NCBI GenBank assembly: GCA_023078685.1 | Contig: JALGAS010000005.1 | Location: forward strand, 3,038,001-3,102,000 | Origin: Neopestalotiopsis rosae | Taxonomy: Eukaryota; Ascomycota; Sordariomycetes; Amphisphaeriales; Sporocadaceae | Direction of reading: 5' to 3' | DNA: 64,000 nt | Made by a program: the position numbers and the translations under genes | Shown: piece by piece, positions 1 to 11,252 of the stretch | Numbering within the stretch: position 1 is the first letter of the stretch | Layout: each line of letters opens with the position of its first letter | The notes under the pieces: model-generated | Seen by the model: the letters and a program-made list of their open reading frames with translations, nothing else | The model's database searches: none | What the model was told of the DNA's origin: nothing

Positions 1-148
1 TTGTCCGCGGCGGTCGTCCGGATTATCACACGAACCAAGCAGAATTCTGCGTACGATAGCCAATCATCATTCTGAAAGAAGCATAATAGAAATAAAACAA
101 GATGTACTTTATAGTTAAGAACCAAAGACATATAAGATAGACTTTGTA

Positions 149-616
149 TTAAATAATGGGCTTCTCTTCTATTTTTGTCCCGGAAAAAGGAGGAATATAA
201 AGATCATAATACGTAGCTGTGTGCAGACTTGTTATGCTCGGACTCGTCCCGCTTCCTAATACACCGATAGCCATACACACCCCCTGATCGCTTCTCGAAA
301 TCTTGATTCCCATCCACAAGTTTCCGGCCGTAGACCAGGAACTTTCTCTTTCTCCAAAACTGCCGAATCTTTTCTCGATTCCTTCCATCAGCCAAGACCG
401 CTGTCGGCTACGGGTACCCTCATACTGATAAATTCCTCGGTGGTGCCACTGAGAACTCCGAGCGTTATTGAAGGATTCTTTAGCAACCCAAAGTCCCCAA
501 GACCCCCCTTGCCCTTCTTTCCACCACAACGGCCATGGCTCGTCCAGAGCATCTAGTGCCAGGCATTGTTGGGGCACTACTCTATATATAGTCAAAGATC
601 GTGGGAAAGCGAACAC
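149..616 (-). CDS. Hypothetical ORF, 155 codons, doubtful
   Basis: An uninterrupted ATG-to-stop frame of 155 residues on the minus strand. It is rich in Trp, Gly and Ser and has no signal peptide, membrane segment or family motif that I recognise. The length is above what chance usually gives, but a TATATATA element lies inside its first codons (583-590), which suggests promoter DNA for the rightward gene at 854. It may be an orphan gene, an exon of a gene running off the left edge, or non-coding. I cannot assign a function. Confidence 0.25.
   Translation of the reverse strand: MFAFPRSLTIYRVVPQQCLALDALDEPWPLWWKEGQGGSWGLWVAKESFNNARSSQWHHRGIYQYEGTRSRQRSWLMEGIEKRFGSFGERESSWSTAGNLWMGIKISRSDQGVCMAIGVLGSGTSPSITSLHTATYYDLYIPPFSGTKIEEKPII
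583..590 (+). promoter_or_regulatory. TATA-like element upstream of the Zn2Cys6 gene
   Basis: TATATATA sits 264 bp before the ATG of the transcription factor at 854. The motif is symmetrical, so direction is not fixed. The next intact gene on either side is the rightward regulator. This is a motif match only. Confidence 0.3.
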
Positions 617-853
617 CGTATACCGGATATGGTAAAGGCGAGCTCGACTAGGCCTCGGCAGTTTGCCTGCATCAAGTTGGACTGTTGCGAAGGTTTAAGA
701 ATAGGATGCGTGTGCAAGTAGTACACTGTGAATGCACGTACAAGGGAGGCTGCAGTGATTGATTATCTGAGCATTCGCCAGAAACGATCAACATTGGGAA
801 ATGCCATTGCATACGTTCAAACAATCACAGCCTCACATCGCATTCCATCCTCC

Positions 854-3138
854 ATGGAGAGTCCCAAGTTGTCTCACGACTCAGAGCAACAGCAAGATCC
901 CACGACAGCAGCCGCCAGAGCCAACGCCTCCAAGGCCGGAAGGCAGGGCTCAAGAAAAGTGAGGACGGGCTGCAGCACTTGCAAGTATGCCAAACAATAA
1001 ATGCAATTCTGTTTGTTGAAAACGATCTGGACGAGGACAATGGCCGCTGACACAATGATGCTGAAAGAGTGCGGAGAGTAAAGTGCGACGAGGGCAAACC
1101 GGCGTGTCAACGATGCATCAGCACCGGCCGAACATGTCACGGGTATCAGGGCTTCGGAGACGGCAAGACCATGTCGAGGCGTGAGATCCTCTCGTACCAA
1201 GGCTCGCTGCTCGCCAAGCTGAGGGACCTGCCCGACTTTGAGAGCCCCGACGAGGGCCACCTCTTTGAGTTCTTCTTCCACGTCACGGCGCCGTCCCTGG
1301 CCCTCGACCTCGACTCGGAGTTTTGGAGGTCAATCATGCCCCAGTTCTGCCACACCGAGGAGCCCTTGCGGCACGCGGCCCTCGCGCTCGGCGGCTTTCA
1401 CAAGGCCTTTCTCGACAGCCAAGGCCAACTTTCCGGCATCACCTGCTCAGTGGCCCTGGAGCAATACCTCCGAGCTATCCGATCGCTTCGGGGCAGATTG
1501 CAAACCGCGGGCAGCCACGACTTGACGTCCATGCTGCTGACCACGTTGCTGTTTGTCTGCATAGAGTATATCCAGGGCAATGAGGTCAACGCACTGAGCT
1601 ATCTACAGCAAGGCCGCCAGCTGATGCAGCATTGGACAAACGTGCGTCATGTTGCCGATTACGAAGTCGGACTACTGAGACAGACCATTGTGCCTCTGTA
1701 TCAGAGATCCAGTTTTACAATGTGCATGTTTGGTGCCTGCGTTCTGCCGATACCCCAGGACATGGTCACGTATCACAGCGTACCGGCCATGTTCTCATCA
1801 CTGGACGAAGCGCGCCAGGTCTTCTATTCTGTCAGCGACACGGTGTGGCACTTTATTTCCAATACATCATGCTTTCGATATGGAGAAGTCCTATCAACCG
1901 AGGATTTTACCTTCATGAATGACAAACGCGAAGCTTTGTTACTGGAGCTTTCCCAGTGGCATACTGCGTTCTCCTTGTTCCAAGCGAGTAGCGACAGCCC
2001 AAAGACATTGAACCCCTCGGCACTCGTCATGCTGCTTCACTACCACGCAGCCACCATCTGGCTGAGCGCTTCAATGTCCGTGGGGGAGTCCTGCTACGAT
2101 ATCTACGTTGACACCTTTAGCACCATCCTGACCCTCGGTCGTACATATCTGCGCACGATGAAAGGCTTCACGAACAGGCCCAGCGGGTATGAGTTGGCGA
2201 GAGAAGGAAGTTTACCCGGGGGAGGCTCCGACACAGAGTCCCAGCATAAACCCAATCATTCATTTATTTTCGACACGCACGTTATCCCAATCTTGTATTT
2301 CACGGCGGTAAAGTGTCGCCACCCACTGTTACGGAAGACGGCGCTGGACCTGATGGAGGAGTTGACGAGCACGAGGGAGAATCTATGGCAAGGCAACATT
2401 GCCGTATGCGTCGCAAAGCACCTCATCGACATTGAGACGGCGTCTTCGGTAAGAATCCCTTCCTAGAGAAACAAATTGGTCAGAATCATGGACGTCAACC
2501 ACATTACCTTGCCCAACCGGTAACCACCTTGTACTTGTAAACGGCTCTTGCTGATAGCTTCAATTCAGGACAATGATCGCGAGGGGGCCAGGAGGGCATC
2601 GGAGTCTGATCAGTCAGATTCTGGTCCCAGCACCAGCCTGGGACATGCTTCCTGTCTCGGTCATAATTTCTCATTTGTTCGTCAGCGCAGCCTAGCGGCG
2701 CAAGCATCCAGCCAATTCGAGTCCGACACCGAATTTGGCAGCGAGGCCGCTCTTGGTGGGTTATTGAGTGAGAATGTCACTGTCGATTCTGGAAAAGAGT
2801 ACAAGTTGGATGGCACGACTCAGGAGCCATTAACGTATCGTTCCGAAATGGACAGCGACGATGGTTTGGCTTCTCAGTTGGAAGAGACAAAGTTGAGTAT
2901 AAGGAGTCTGGAAACCGAAGCGTCTTTGAAGCCTACAGGCGGGTCTATACCAGCAGCGTTCCTCAGGCCGCCATTTGGCGTCCCAGAATACATGCGAGTC
3001 ACGGATGCAGTCCTCGAACCCTCCAAGAACACGTTGCGGAGGATAAAGATTGTTCGAAAGCTGCCCGGGGGCCTAGATCAGTGGGAGACCTGGGAAGAAT
3101 GGATAGAAACAAGTATAAGCAGAACCAAACAGCCGTAA
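854..3138 (+). CDS. Zn2Cys6 (Gal4-type) transcription factor
   Basis: Three exons, 854-984, 1068-2448 and 2569-3138, join in phase to give about 693 residues. The first intron cuts the DNA-binding domain; joining the exons restores the six-cysteine binuclear zinc cluster (residues about 40-67), starting CSTCKVRRVKCDEG and ending CQRC-x6-C. A basic Arg/Lys stretch precedes it. The long middle region (about 90-450) has the helical, hydrophobic character of the fungal transcription factor domain. The tail is acidic and Ser-rich and ends in a Trp-rich block (WETWEEW). No other in-frame ATG lies upstream, which fixes the start at 854. Such proteins act in the nucleus on CGG-type sites; the target pathway is unknown. 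The next gene on the same strand, a GH5 hydrolase, is a possible but unproven target. Confidence 0.9.
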
Positions 3139-4022
3139 CACAATGAGCAGTATATATGATTAGCTCAGTCGAACAGCGTATATGGATTCATCGATTTTGA
3201 ATTGGTGTGACTGAGACGTGACGTGTACAAATGCGATGGCAAAGTGCGAGCATGGTGTGCTAGAAAGAAACAGTCGGATTTGTGCAAACTCTCTCACTCA
3301 AGAAGTGCCAAGCTGCATGAATTGAAATGCGGCCGTCCTGTAGTATGGCCTCTAGGTACAAAGACTTTCTAGGCCTTTGTCTGTGCAATGCAATGCTGGG
3401 GCAAGAGTGCGAAGCCAAAGTGCGAGGGCGTGGATCCTTGGAAGGAATGACAGTTGATTAGCCTAGTATCGGCAAGCCAGCACCCAGAAAAAAAAGACCT
3501 GGATAACGCTAGTGGTTCAAGGCAATCTCGGGAGGGATTTGGACCAGGCTGATTATGTTTAAGTTCTCTGAGACTTATGATTTCTTTAAATAGAAAGCGG
3601 ATCTCAACGGTGCAAGAATAAAAGGCCTAGGTCATGGTCCAGCAGCATGACTTTTAACCCCCTGTGGAAGTCTATTGCTTGATCAGCCTTAGAAAGCCTT
3701 ATCGCGAGAGACGTTGGTTAAATGAGATATTGGCTTACGTGCTTGCCGTGTAAGAGATGTTGAATTGATTGTAAGTCTTGCCTGCCTAAGAACCCCGGCA
3801 CCAACGTGTGTACAAAGTACAAGTACATTACGAAATGGGCAGCCTTTTTATTTTGTTACTTTTTTCTTCGTGTAATATTTACGCTTGTTAAAACCGTGTA
3901 TTGAACTTTTTACTCGTATCCTCTACTCTAAACTTGACGACATTTTGCGGCTTTTTTCCACCTCGATATTATTATGCAACCCCAGATAACCACAATCAAA
4001 GGACTCATACGACTGCGCAAAG
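3139..4022. other. Intergenic, 0.88 kb
   Basis: Separates the transcription factor from the GH5 gene. No coding frame or RNA gene is visible. The last 150 bp before 4023 are T-rich with pyrimidine blocks, as expected for a fungal promoter and transcription start area. Confidence 0.6.
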
Positions 4023-5726
4023 ATGGAAGGAGACGATGAACAACAGCCCCAAACAAGCGAGGCTCGCGAGATGAGCGACGGACGGGGCCATACTCTGCGG
4101 TACGCCGGCGTAAACTGGCCCGCGCACATGGAAGCCATGGTGCCCGAAGGTCTGCAGTATCAGTCGGTGGAAGACATTGTCGCCAAGATCAAGGCAATGA
4201 ACATGAATGCCATACGTCTGACCTGGGCGACGGAAATGGTAGACTACGTTGTGCAAAACGATGGTCGCGACGCCCGGCTCGAGGATTCCTTCGTCGCCGC
4301 GTTGGGTCCGGAGAATGGGACGCGCACTTATCTGCAGGTCGTCGACAAGAACCCGTCCTTGGTAAAGGCAACAAGATTCGAGGTTTGTTTTTGGAATTTC
4401 CCCCTCTTGGACCCGTATACGGAGTTTACATGATCTGAGTCGCCAAAAAGGTATTCGATACCGTAGTGTCGACCTGTATGCGGCATGGTATATATGTCCA
4501 CCTTGATAATCACGTATCCAAGGCCAGCTGGTGTTGTACACTCACCGACGGGAACTCGTACTGGGGAGATCATTACTTCGATACACAGAACTGGGTACGG
4601 GGCCTTGCTTACATGGCAGACTATGTAGGTTCCATGTTTATCCAACACCATCTCTAAAGAAAGGTATATGTCGTATTGGTAAGGCTGACGACAGGAAATG
4701 TAGGCTAAAAATTGGCCGAATATTGTCTCCATGTCGTTGAGAAACGAAATCAGGCCCCCAGTATTCACTCCCATCATGGCACCAAACGCCGAGCCCACGA
4801 CCTGGCTCAGCTGGTACGACAACATCAAGCAAGGCGCAAGGGCGATACACCTACACAATCCAGACGTGCTCATATTTCTATCGGGTCAGCGCGGAGACCA
4901 AGACCTGAGCAAAGTGGTCAATGGCGAGCCGCTGGATCCGAGCCCGCGGAGCTTTGACTTTGACGACTTTGACGGGTTTGCCGACAAGCTCGTGCTGGAG
5001 CTGCACAGCTACGACAATATCGACCTGCCCGCGGTCCTTGGCGGCGTCCGCCCCGGAAAACACGATTGTGCCAAACTCCAAGAGACTTTGTACAATGCCG
5101 GCTTCTCGACATTGACCGCAAACGCCACGAACCGTTTTCCGCTCGTTCTGTCAGAGTTTGGCTGGGGTCAGGACGACTTCAACACCACCTATGCTACTTG
5201 CCTGCTAGACTATATTCGACAGCAGCAAGTCAGTTGGATGATCTGGCACATTGGGGGCAGTTACTATACTCGCCAAGGCCATCAGGATGCCGATGACTCG
5301 TGGGGCTTGTTGAACCATGACTGGTCCGCCTTTCGGTCGCCCGATTTCATCGACCAGCATTTGCGACCACTGGCTGATTGGACGCTTGCCGCGAATAATC
5401 TATCGATCACCACCAAGGACACCTTGTTGCATGGATCCAATCATCACTCCATGGGTGATAGCGAGTCGTCGATACTTTCGAAGCTGGGGCAGTCTTCTCT
5501 GATACTAGTCATTATGTTCTTCTTGGCTGCAACTGTAGTCACTCTGCTGATACAACAAAGATGCCGTCTTCAACTAGCCCGTTGGGTTACGCAAGCACGA
5601 GTTTCGTCGCAGAGGGTCATGACGGAATGCCTAGGAAGGCGGAAAGCAGTGTCGCAGCGGGCACAAAATGATTCATACCAAATGGGACAGCTCAGTCTGG
5701 TGCATAATCAAGAAATTCACGATTAA
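4023..5726 (+). CDS. GH5 (cellulase-fold) glycoside hydrolase with C-terminal membrane anchor
   Basis: Exons 4023-4382, 4451-4624 and 4704-5726 give 518 residues, all phase 0. Family 5 landmarks appear in order: GVNW (start of the barrel), NMNAIRL, HLDNH, the acid/base Glu in SLRNE (about residue 193) and the nucleophile Glu in VLSEFGWG (about 329). This identifies a retaining beta-glycanase; the substrate cannot be read. A hydrophobic segment near residues 443-462 (from SSLILVIMFF) is followed by an Arg-rich tail, so the protein is probably held in a membrane by its C-terminus. There is no signal peptide: an in-frame stop lies 33 bp before the ATG, and the N-terminus is charged and starts almost directly at the catalytic domain. 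Either a leader exon lies further upstream or the start has been lost. Relatives I know of in ascomycetes begin with extra residues before GVNW. Confidence 0.88.
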
Positions 5727-5851
5727 CCGAAACAACAAGGCACTATGTACTTGTCTTTCCACGTCACCGATACCGATCAACACAAGACGCGCCCATCACC
5801 TCCTAGATGCGAACTGGTGGAAACGGTACATAGACATAATATTCGCTCCCT

Positions 5852-6839
5852 CTACAGGAACATCAAAAAGATGAACAGAAGCATGAAACTCAAGAGCGGC
5901 CTGGAAGATACATGCTTGGACATTGACGCGTTGGGGGTTCGACTGGCGCCGACTGCCACCGTAGACCGGGGACAAGCCACTGCGACCTGCTGCGACGATG
6001 TGACGGTCTTGTTAGTACCGGCCCAGATGAGAAGGGTGACGTGTGCGTCGGTTGCCGCTCTGTCGTAGGCTGTGTAGTCGCCCAGCTGGTGGATGGTTCG
6101 ATCTCCATCCTCTACTGAGCCATATATAGTAAAATCGGAGTAATCGGACGTGTTTCGGTCGCCCAGACTCAAGGCTATATAGATAATGATTTGATTAGAC
6201 GAACATTGTTTAGTCAAGTTTTGTAGACAAATATCAGACGGGGGAGGGAACAAAGGAGGGGAGGAAAAAAAAGTTACCTTCACTGAGTATATTGTGCCCC
6301 TTTAGACCACCACAGCTCGATGGTATACTGATAGATGAGCTGCATGACTTCTTCACATTGTAAGCCTCCATGGCTGCGCTCTGCAAATCAAACACGCAAT
6401 CTTCCCCCAAGGCTTGTTCGCAGCCACCTTCATCGCCAGAGGCGTCCACACGGCCTAGATCAATGGCACAGACAGTCCACCCCGTCGTCGAATTCTTGAT
6501 GTCTCGTTGCTGGCGCGACAGTGCCCTCTTGCCTTCCGACGATTGGGGTGGTTGGCCGACATTGGTGGTCGTCACCGTCACGTAGCCCGACGTCTGGGTG
6601 TCGTCGTCGTCGATGAGCGTCGCGGGTACGTCGGCCGCGGTGTAGGTGCTGACCGTCCATAGGGCAAAATCGGTGGAGGGCCACGCTTGCGTAATGTCCC
6701 AGCCTCGGATATCTACGCTGCCGGTCGAGTTGTAGTTGCCAGCTTTGATCGTGCTGTATATGGTGGTGTTGAATTCCACAAGGGTGCGAGCAGTGATGCC
6801 GGCGGCGCGACCGCTATTCGCGACGTTGGCTATATGCAT
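5852..6839 (-). CDS. Probable cell-surface glycoprotein with hydrophobic C-terminus
   Basis: Two exons on the minus strand, 6839-6278 and 6174-5852, join in phase to give 294 residues. The protein has several N-x-S/T sites, a Thr-rich stretch and a Cys-containing middle (WTVCAIDLG, then GCEQALGEDC). It ends in a strongly hydrophobic run (LLSFMLLFIFLMFL) at the very C-terminus, as in GPI-anchored proteins. No signal peptide is present at the first ATG, so a short upstream exon is probably missing from my model; I could not place it. No family is recognised. The 3' end lies 125 bp from that of the GH5 gene, so the two genes converge. Confidence 0.6.
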
Positions 6840-8893
6840 GATTGTACAGTTCTGGACAGGTCCGTCTCCTCAACATCACTTGGACTGACAGATTATTGGT
6901 ACTGTTTGCTATAGGGAATATGAACATGGGAAATCTATGAAGATTTTGCCGTTGAGATACCTTTATACTAACATGAAGTGCCTCATGCCGACTTATATCC
7001 CATGACATCTGCCAAGGTAGGACTCAAGGTTGAAATATGGTCAACATGAGCTATTATCTGTTTTGTATACTCGGATCTACGAGCTATTGGCTGTTATTTT
7101 GTATGAATCCTGCCGATCTACGCTCGCACTTCGTCCTCGCATTCCAATTGTCTTGGCTCTTGTACAGCACGGCAAACAGACCGCCCGGTGGGATAGTCCT
7201 AGTACTAATGTCATTATCTGGAACTAGTATACTTCTGTTGAACTTGACTGCTGATCGGCGATGGAATCAATGAATGGTCAAGGGTGCTCCTACATGTGTC
7301 TGGTTTAGCTTGTCCTGTCTGCATGGAACGAAGGATTATATTTAGAATGACAGCGATAAGCTTATTTTCTTGCCAATTTTTGGGGTGCTCAGGTCCTCGT
7401 CCGGTACAATGGCCATACTTTGTTTTGAGCCAATTTCAACTTCAGTAGCAGACACAATGTCGCTCAGTATGGTGCTCGATTGCTGTCTTTCAAATGGTGA
7501 GTGATTGGTTGTGCTGCGTAGTGACACTCTTGGCATAATCCGGTGTTGGAGTGTCTTATACTGGACGAGGCTTTATAGACGATCTCATCAGCATATATTT
7601 TTCACATCCTTGTTCTCCATTATCATCACAGAGCGCAATGGTGCGAGCATAAAAAGCCCAGTCTTGGACATTGTATTCTCCGTGGTCGGCCAGCTTATCC
7701 CAGACTTGTGTATTGAGTTCTCAAATGCCCACTTATGTACTCGGAATGTGAAGACCGTGAAGGCATGAGGAGAGTTTGCTTAAATTTCACCCTTCACACA
7801 AGCATAGCCTGAAACTACCCTCTACAAGTTCTTACGGTGCCACCAGTAATAACTACAACTCCCGAAGGCCGTGCAGGTCTACTACTAGCTATATACCGTT
7901 ACAGCGCCTTTGAATTGTTCAATCGTTTGAAATACTCATAATGGAATCGCCGGTATCAATACTATTTGAGGAAATTAGTATAGAGGTGGGTATTTGTTGT
8001 TACAAAGTAAGTGCAAACGGAGGCAGAGTAGGGAGGCACAGTAGGGAGGCAGCCCATCCAATACATAAGGCAGCTCACGCCTAAGTTCACGAAGCAGTGC
8101 CCACTGCTGATTATATGCTTTGCTCGGCAGCCGGAGGAACATTAGATTGCCGCCACAGAGGGAAGCCCGGCAACTGGGACAAGGTGTAAAAGCATTCACA
8201 TCACTCTGGACAGCTTCTAGAGTCTGCATTGCAAAAGCAATGAACGATTGAGCGGATGGAACCGCAGAGCCATTGATAACGGTTGATAGCCCCCAGCCCA
8301 GCCCCCTAGAACCGCCTAAGAGCTAGCCCGCCATACCCGCCCACAGTTTCTCCAGGCTTCAGCCAAGCCAGCTTTGGTGTGTGAAGAGCTAGGTTAGAGT
8401 GTCAGCGAATTGGCCCCTCACTCCGTTGTAAAAGCTCATGTGGAGTTTCAATGGTCTGTAGTCTAAGTTCCTTGGCCGTACGACACAGCCACGGACTGAT
8501 GACGGAGTTTCAACGGGCCAAGCAGTCTTGGCTCTTTCGCCCAACATTAACATTGGTTTGTGCTTGTGTGTCGCATAACCAAAGGATCAGATCATCCGTC
8601 TTTTCGCGAGAACAACCCCAGGTCAATTTGCAATTGCACTCATTTCCTTAAGGAGAAAAAAGCAAATTTCTTCTATTTCGGGGAAACTCAAAACGCGTTT
8701 GCGCGCCAACAACTACAGTACACAGCAAAGCGACCGTTTTCTCTTTTGGCGACTCTGCTCTGCGCAACTCTTGTTTCGCGACAATCCTGTGACTTCCCTG
8801 ACCGTCAACTGTAAACACAACTGCCGGACCAACCGAACAGACCAACCAAAACCACCAGAAAAGCTCAAGACAAGCCCCGAACAAACAGCCACC
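6840..8893. other. Intergenic, 2.05 kb
   Basis: Contains the presumed 5' ends of the leftward surface-protein gene and of the rightward zinc-ribbon gene. Short frames occur on both strands but none shows a family motif or a consistent exon chain. No RNA gene was seen. The DNA just before 8894 is A-rich and ends in CACCATG, a good start context. Confidence 0.55.
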
Positions 8894-9331
8894 ATGTGTC
8901 TCATCTTCACCTGTGGCGAACACACCTTTCGCAAGGAAGTCGAGGGCTACGAGGGCATCACCTGCCAGTGTCACAACTGCGGCAACTACAGTGGCAAGGT
9001 CATCAAGTCGAACCCTTGGTTTACCTTTTGCTTTGTTGTAGGTTTTTTTTTTTTTTCGTCTACGTTTTCCAAATCAAGAGAGGCCCGTGACTAACGAAAA
9101 CATGTTTAACAGCCCATTCTTCCCTTGTCGATCCACGGTTACGAAGAGGTCAGCTGCCACATTTGCAACTTTGCGCAACCTCTCGAGAACAGACAGGATG
9201 TACAGCAAATGAAAGGAGGCGGCGGAGGTCAACAAGGCATTCCCATGCAAAATCAAGGCGGCCCGCCGCAGGGCTGGGGCGGACAGCAAGGAGGGCCTCC
9301 GCAAGGGCAGCAGCCGATGCAATACAAATAA
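8894..9331 (+). CDS. Small zinc-ribbon protein (zinc_ribbon_15 / UPF0768-like)
   Basis: Exons 8894-9037 and 9113-9331 give 120 residues. The intron starts with GTAGG, carries a long T run, and has a CTAAC branch site 17 bp before the acceptor. The N-terminal half has paired cysteines (TCQCHNCGN, then SCHICNF after the join) that fit a zinc ribbon, with a conserved SNPWFTFCFVP block between them. The C-terminal third is a Gly/Gln/Pro-rich tail without structure. I recall similar small fungal proteins of unknown function, including a yeast member of UPF0768; this assignment is from memory of the motif pattern. The start has an excellent ACCATG context. Confidence 0.8.
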
Positions 9332-10065
9332 GACGGGGCACCCTTCCCGTGTAATGGTCGCTCTATCTGCGACTTGTAATAATGGGGATGATGGAGGGTG
9401 ATGAGCAGGTGGAGGAATGAGCTGCTGTGTAATACATCTGGCAGGCGTGTTCTCTCGTTTCATTGGACACGATATTGGTGGTGGCGTTGACGGGCTGTTT
9501 TCTTTGTATTTCTTTCCTACGATCTCGAGATTCCCCCTTTTTACTGAAAGTTTGTTCGATAATCTGTATTCATGCATGGAAAAAGAGATGGCACAATGTT
9601 AATACATCGCATGAGGCATACACAAAGTAAAAGTATACTTTCAACGAACACAATATCTTCATGACACGAGAATCAAAGCGACGGGAGAAAGCCATTGACT
9701 AAACTACTTGACTTCAATCACTCATATCCATCATAATGCCAGACACCTCGGTGTTCAGCGGGCAAAATCAACCATACACGATATTCTTGTTACAAGGTGG
9801 AAACCATCATGACTTCTTTCAATACAAAACAAAGCAGCAGCTATTATTCAAATTGCCATCATCGGGGATATATAATATAGGGGGTAAACTCAAATCAATT
9901 GAGGGGATAGTGATCAAAACTGACCAAGGACGGGGAGGTTTAGAATTATCTAAAGAAAGAAGGGGAAAACAATGATGGTGAGTATTTTTGTCTAAATGGG
10001 GGAAAGGAGAGAGTTTCGCGCGCAACATTTCCCTGGAAGCAAAACCCAAAAAAAATCCTTTTTCC
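9332..10065. other. Intergenic, 0.73 kb, between converging genes
   Basis: Holds the 3' ends of the zinc-ribbon gene and of the leftward Ser/Thr/Ala-rich gene. No coding frame with features and no RNA gene is visible. Confidence 0.6.
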
Positions 10066-11252
10066 TCAAGCCGCGGCGGCAGGTGTAGGTTGCTGGATCA
10101 GGGCGCCGAGGTTGATGATGCTGTTGAGCGAGACGTTGCTCAGGTCTATCGAGGGCCCCTGGTTGGCGCCCTGGATGACGCCCGCGTTCTGCACCGACGA
10201 GGTCACGGCGGGCGCGGCCACGGCCGGGTTGCCGGCGACGGGCAGGGCGACGGACGAGGCGGCGGCGGCGGCCGCCGTCGTCGTCGCGGCTTGGGCGACC
10301 GATGTGGTGGACGTGGTCGCTGCCGCCGCCGCCGTGGTGGTCGTCGCCGCCTGTGATGGCGTGCTCACGACCGAGGCGAGAGTGGACGATGAGACAATGG
10401 CAGCTAAATTTTTCATAATTCCGTTAGTCTGGATTCTGTCCACTCAAGGTAAGATGATGCTTTCTTCCGGAGACTCACCGGCTGAAGAGCTCGTAGTAGC
10501 GACACTGGCGACTGGAGCAGCGCTTGTAGCAGCAACGCTTGAGGCAGTAGTGAGAACCGAAGTCGTCGCCACTTGAGCCACAGAGGTCGTTGAGGCTTTC
10601 TGACTTTGTGCTGGAATAGCGGCGAGAGCAGAAGAAGCGACGGCGGCCGCAGATGACGCAATGGCAGCAGCGTCGGATGCTGCGACGGGCGAGCCTTGGA
10701 GCGTGCCGCAAGCGATCAACTGCATCATGGTCGTGGTCACCTGTTGAGTGACGGTCGAGGCCAATGCGGTGATGGTGACGGTCGGGGCTGCGCCGGTTCC
10801 AAATACGGTTGTTGTCACGAAGGAGAGCTGCGCGGCTCTATACACAATACATAGTCAGCCATGAGTCTCGGGACAGTTATCCCCCCTTGGAGCACAATGA
10901 CATCTTACCCTTCCTGATTTCCATTTCCAGCCTTCTGACCTCCCTTTTGCGTATCGCCGGCGGCGGCGGATTGGGTGACGGTGACGGTCTCGGTCTTGAC
11001 AGCGGCCGTGGCATTCAGTCCTCCCGCTGCTGCTTGCGCGCCGACCGTGATGGTCTGTCGGACAGTCTCGGTGACAGTCTTTGCCTTCTGGTTGCCTCCA
11101 TTGCCACCATCCTTGCCAGTGTTTCCGGTCAACTGTCCCAAAATGTCCCCCAGTATATCACGTTTTGCTGGCTTGTCGTAGTAGTGATACGAGTCGGCCT
11201 GGACAAACGACAGCAGTCCCAGCGCCGCAAAGGAAATGAAGTCGACTCGCAT
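10066..11252 (-). CDS. Secreted Ser/Thr/Ala-rich protein, cell-wall type
   Basis: Exons 11252-10909, 10837-10479 and 10403-10066 join in phase to give 346 residues. A clear signal peptide (residues 1-19, ending SFVQA) is followed by a Lys-Arg at 30-31 that fits Kex2-type cleavage. The rest is low complexity: TVT-type repeats, then long Ala/Ser/Thr tracts typical of heavily O-mannosylated wall or matrix proteins. Only one Cys is obvious (LIACGTLQG). No enzymatic domain is visible. The C-terminus (QQPTPAAAA) lacks a GPI-type hydrophobic tail, so the protein is more likely secreted or wall-trapped than lipid-anchored. The function is unknown. Confidence 0.8.
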
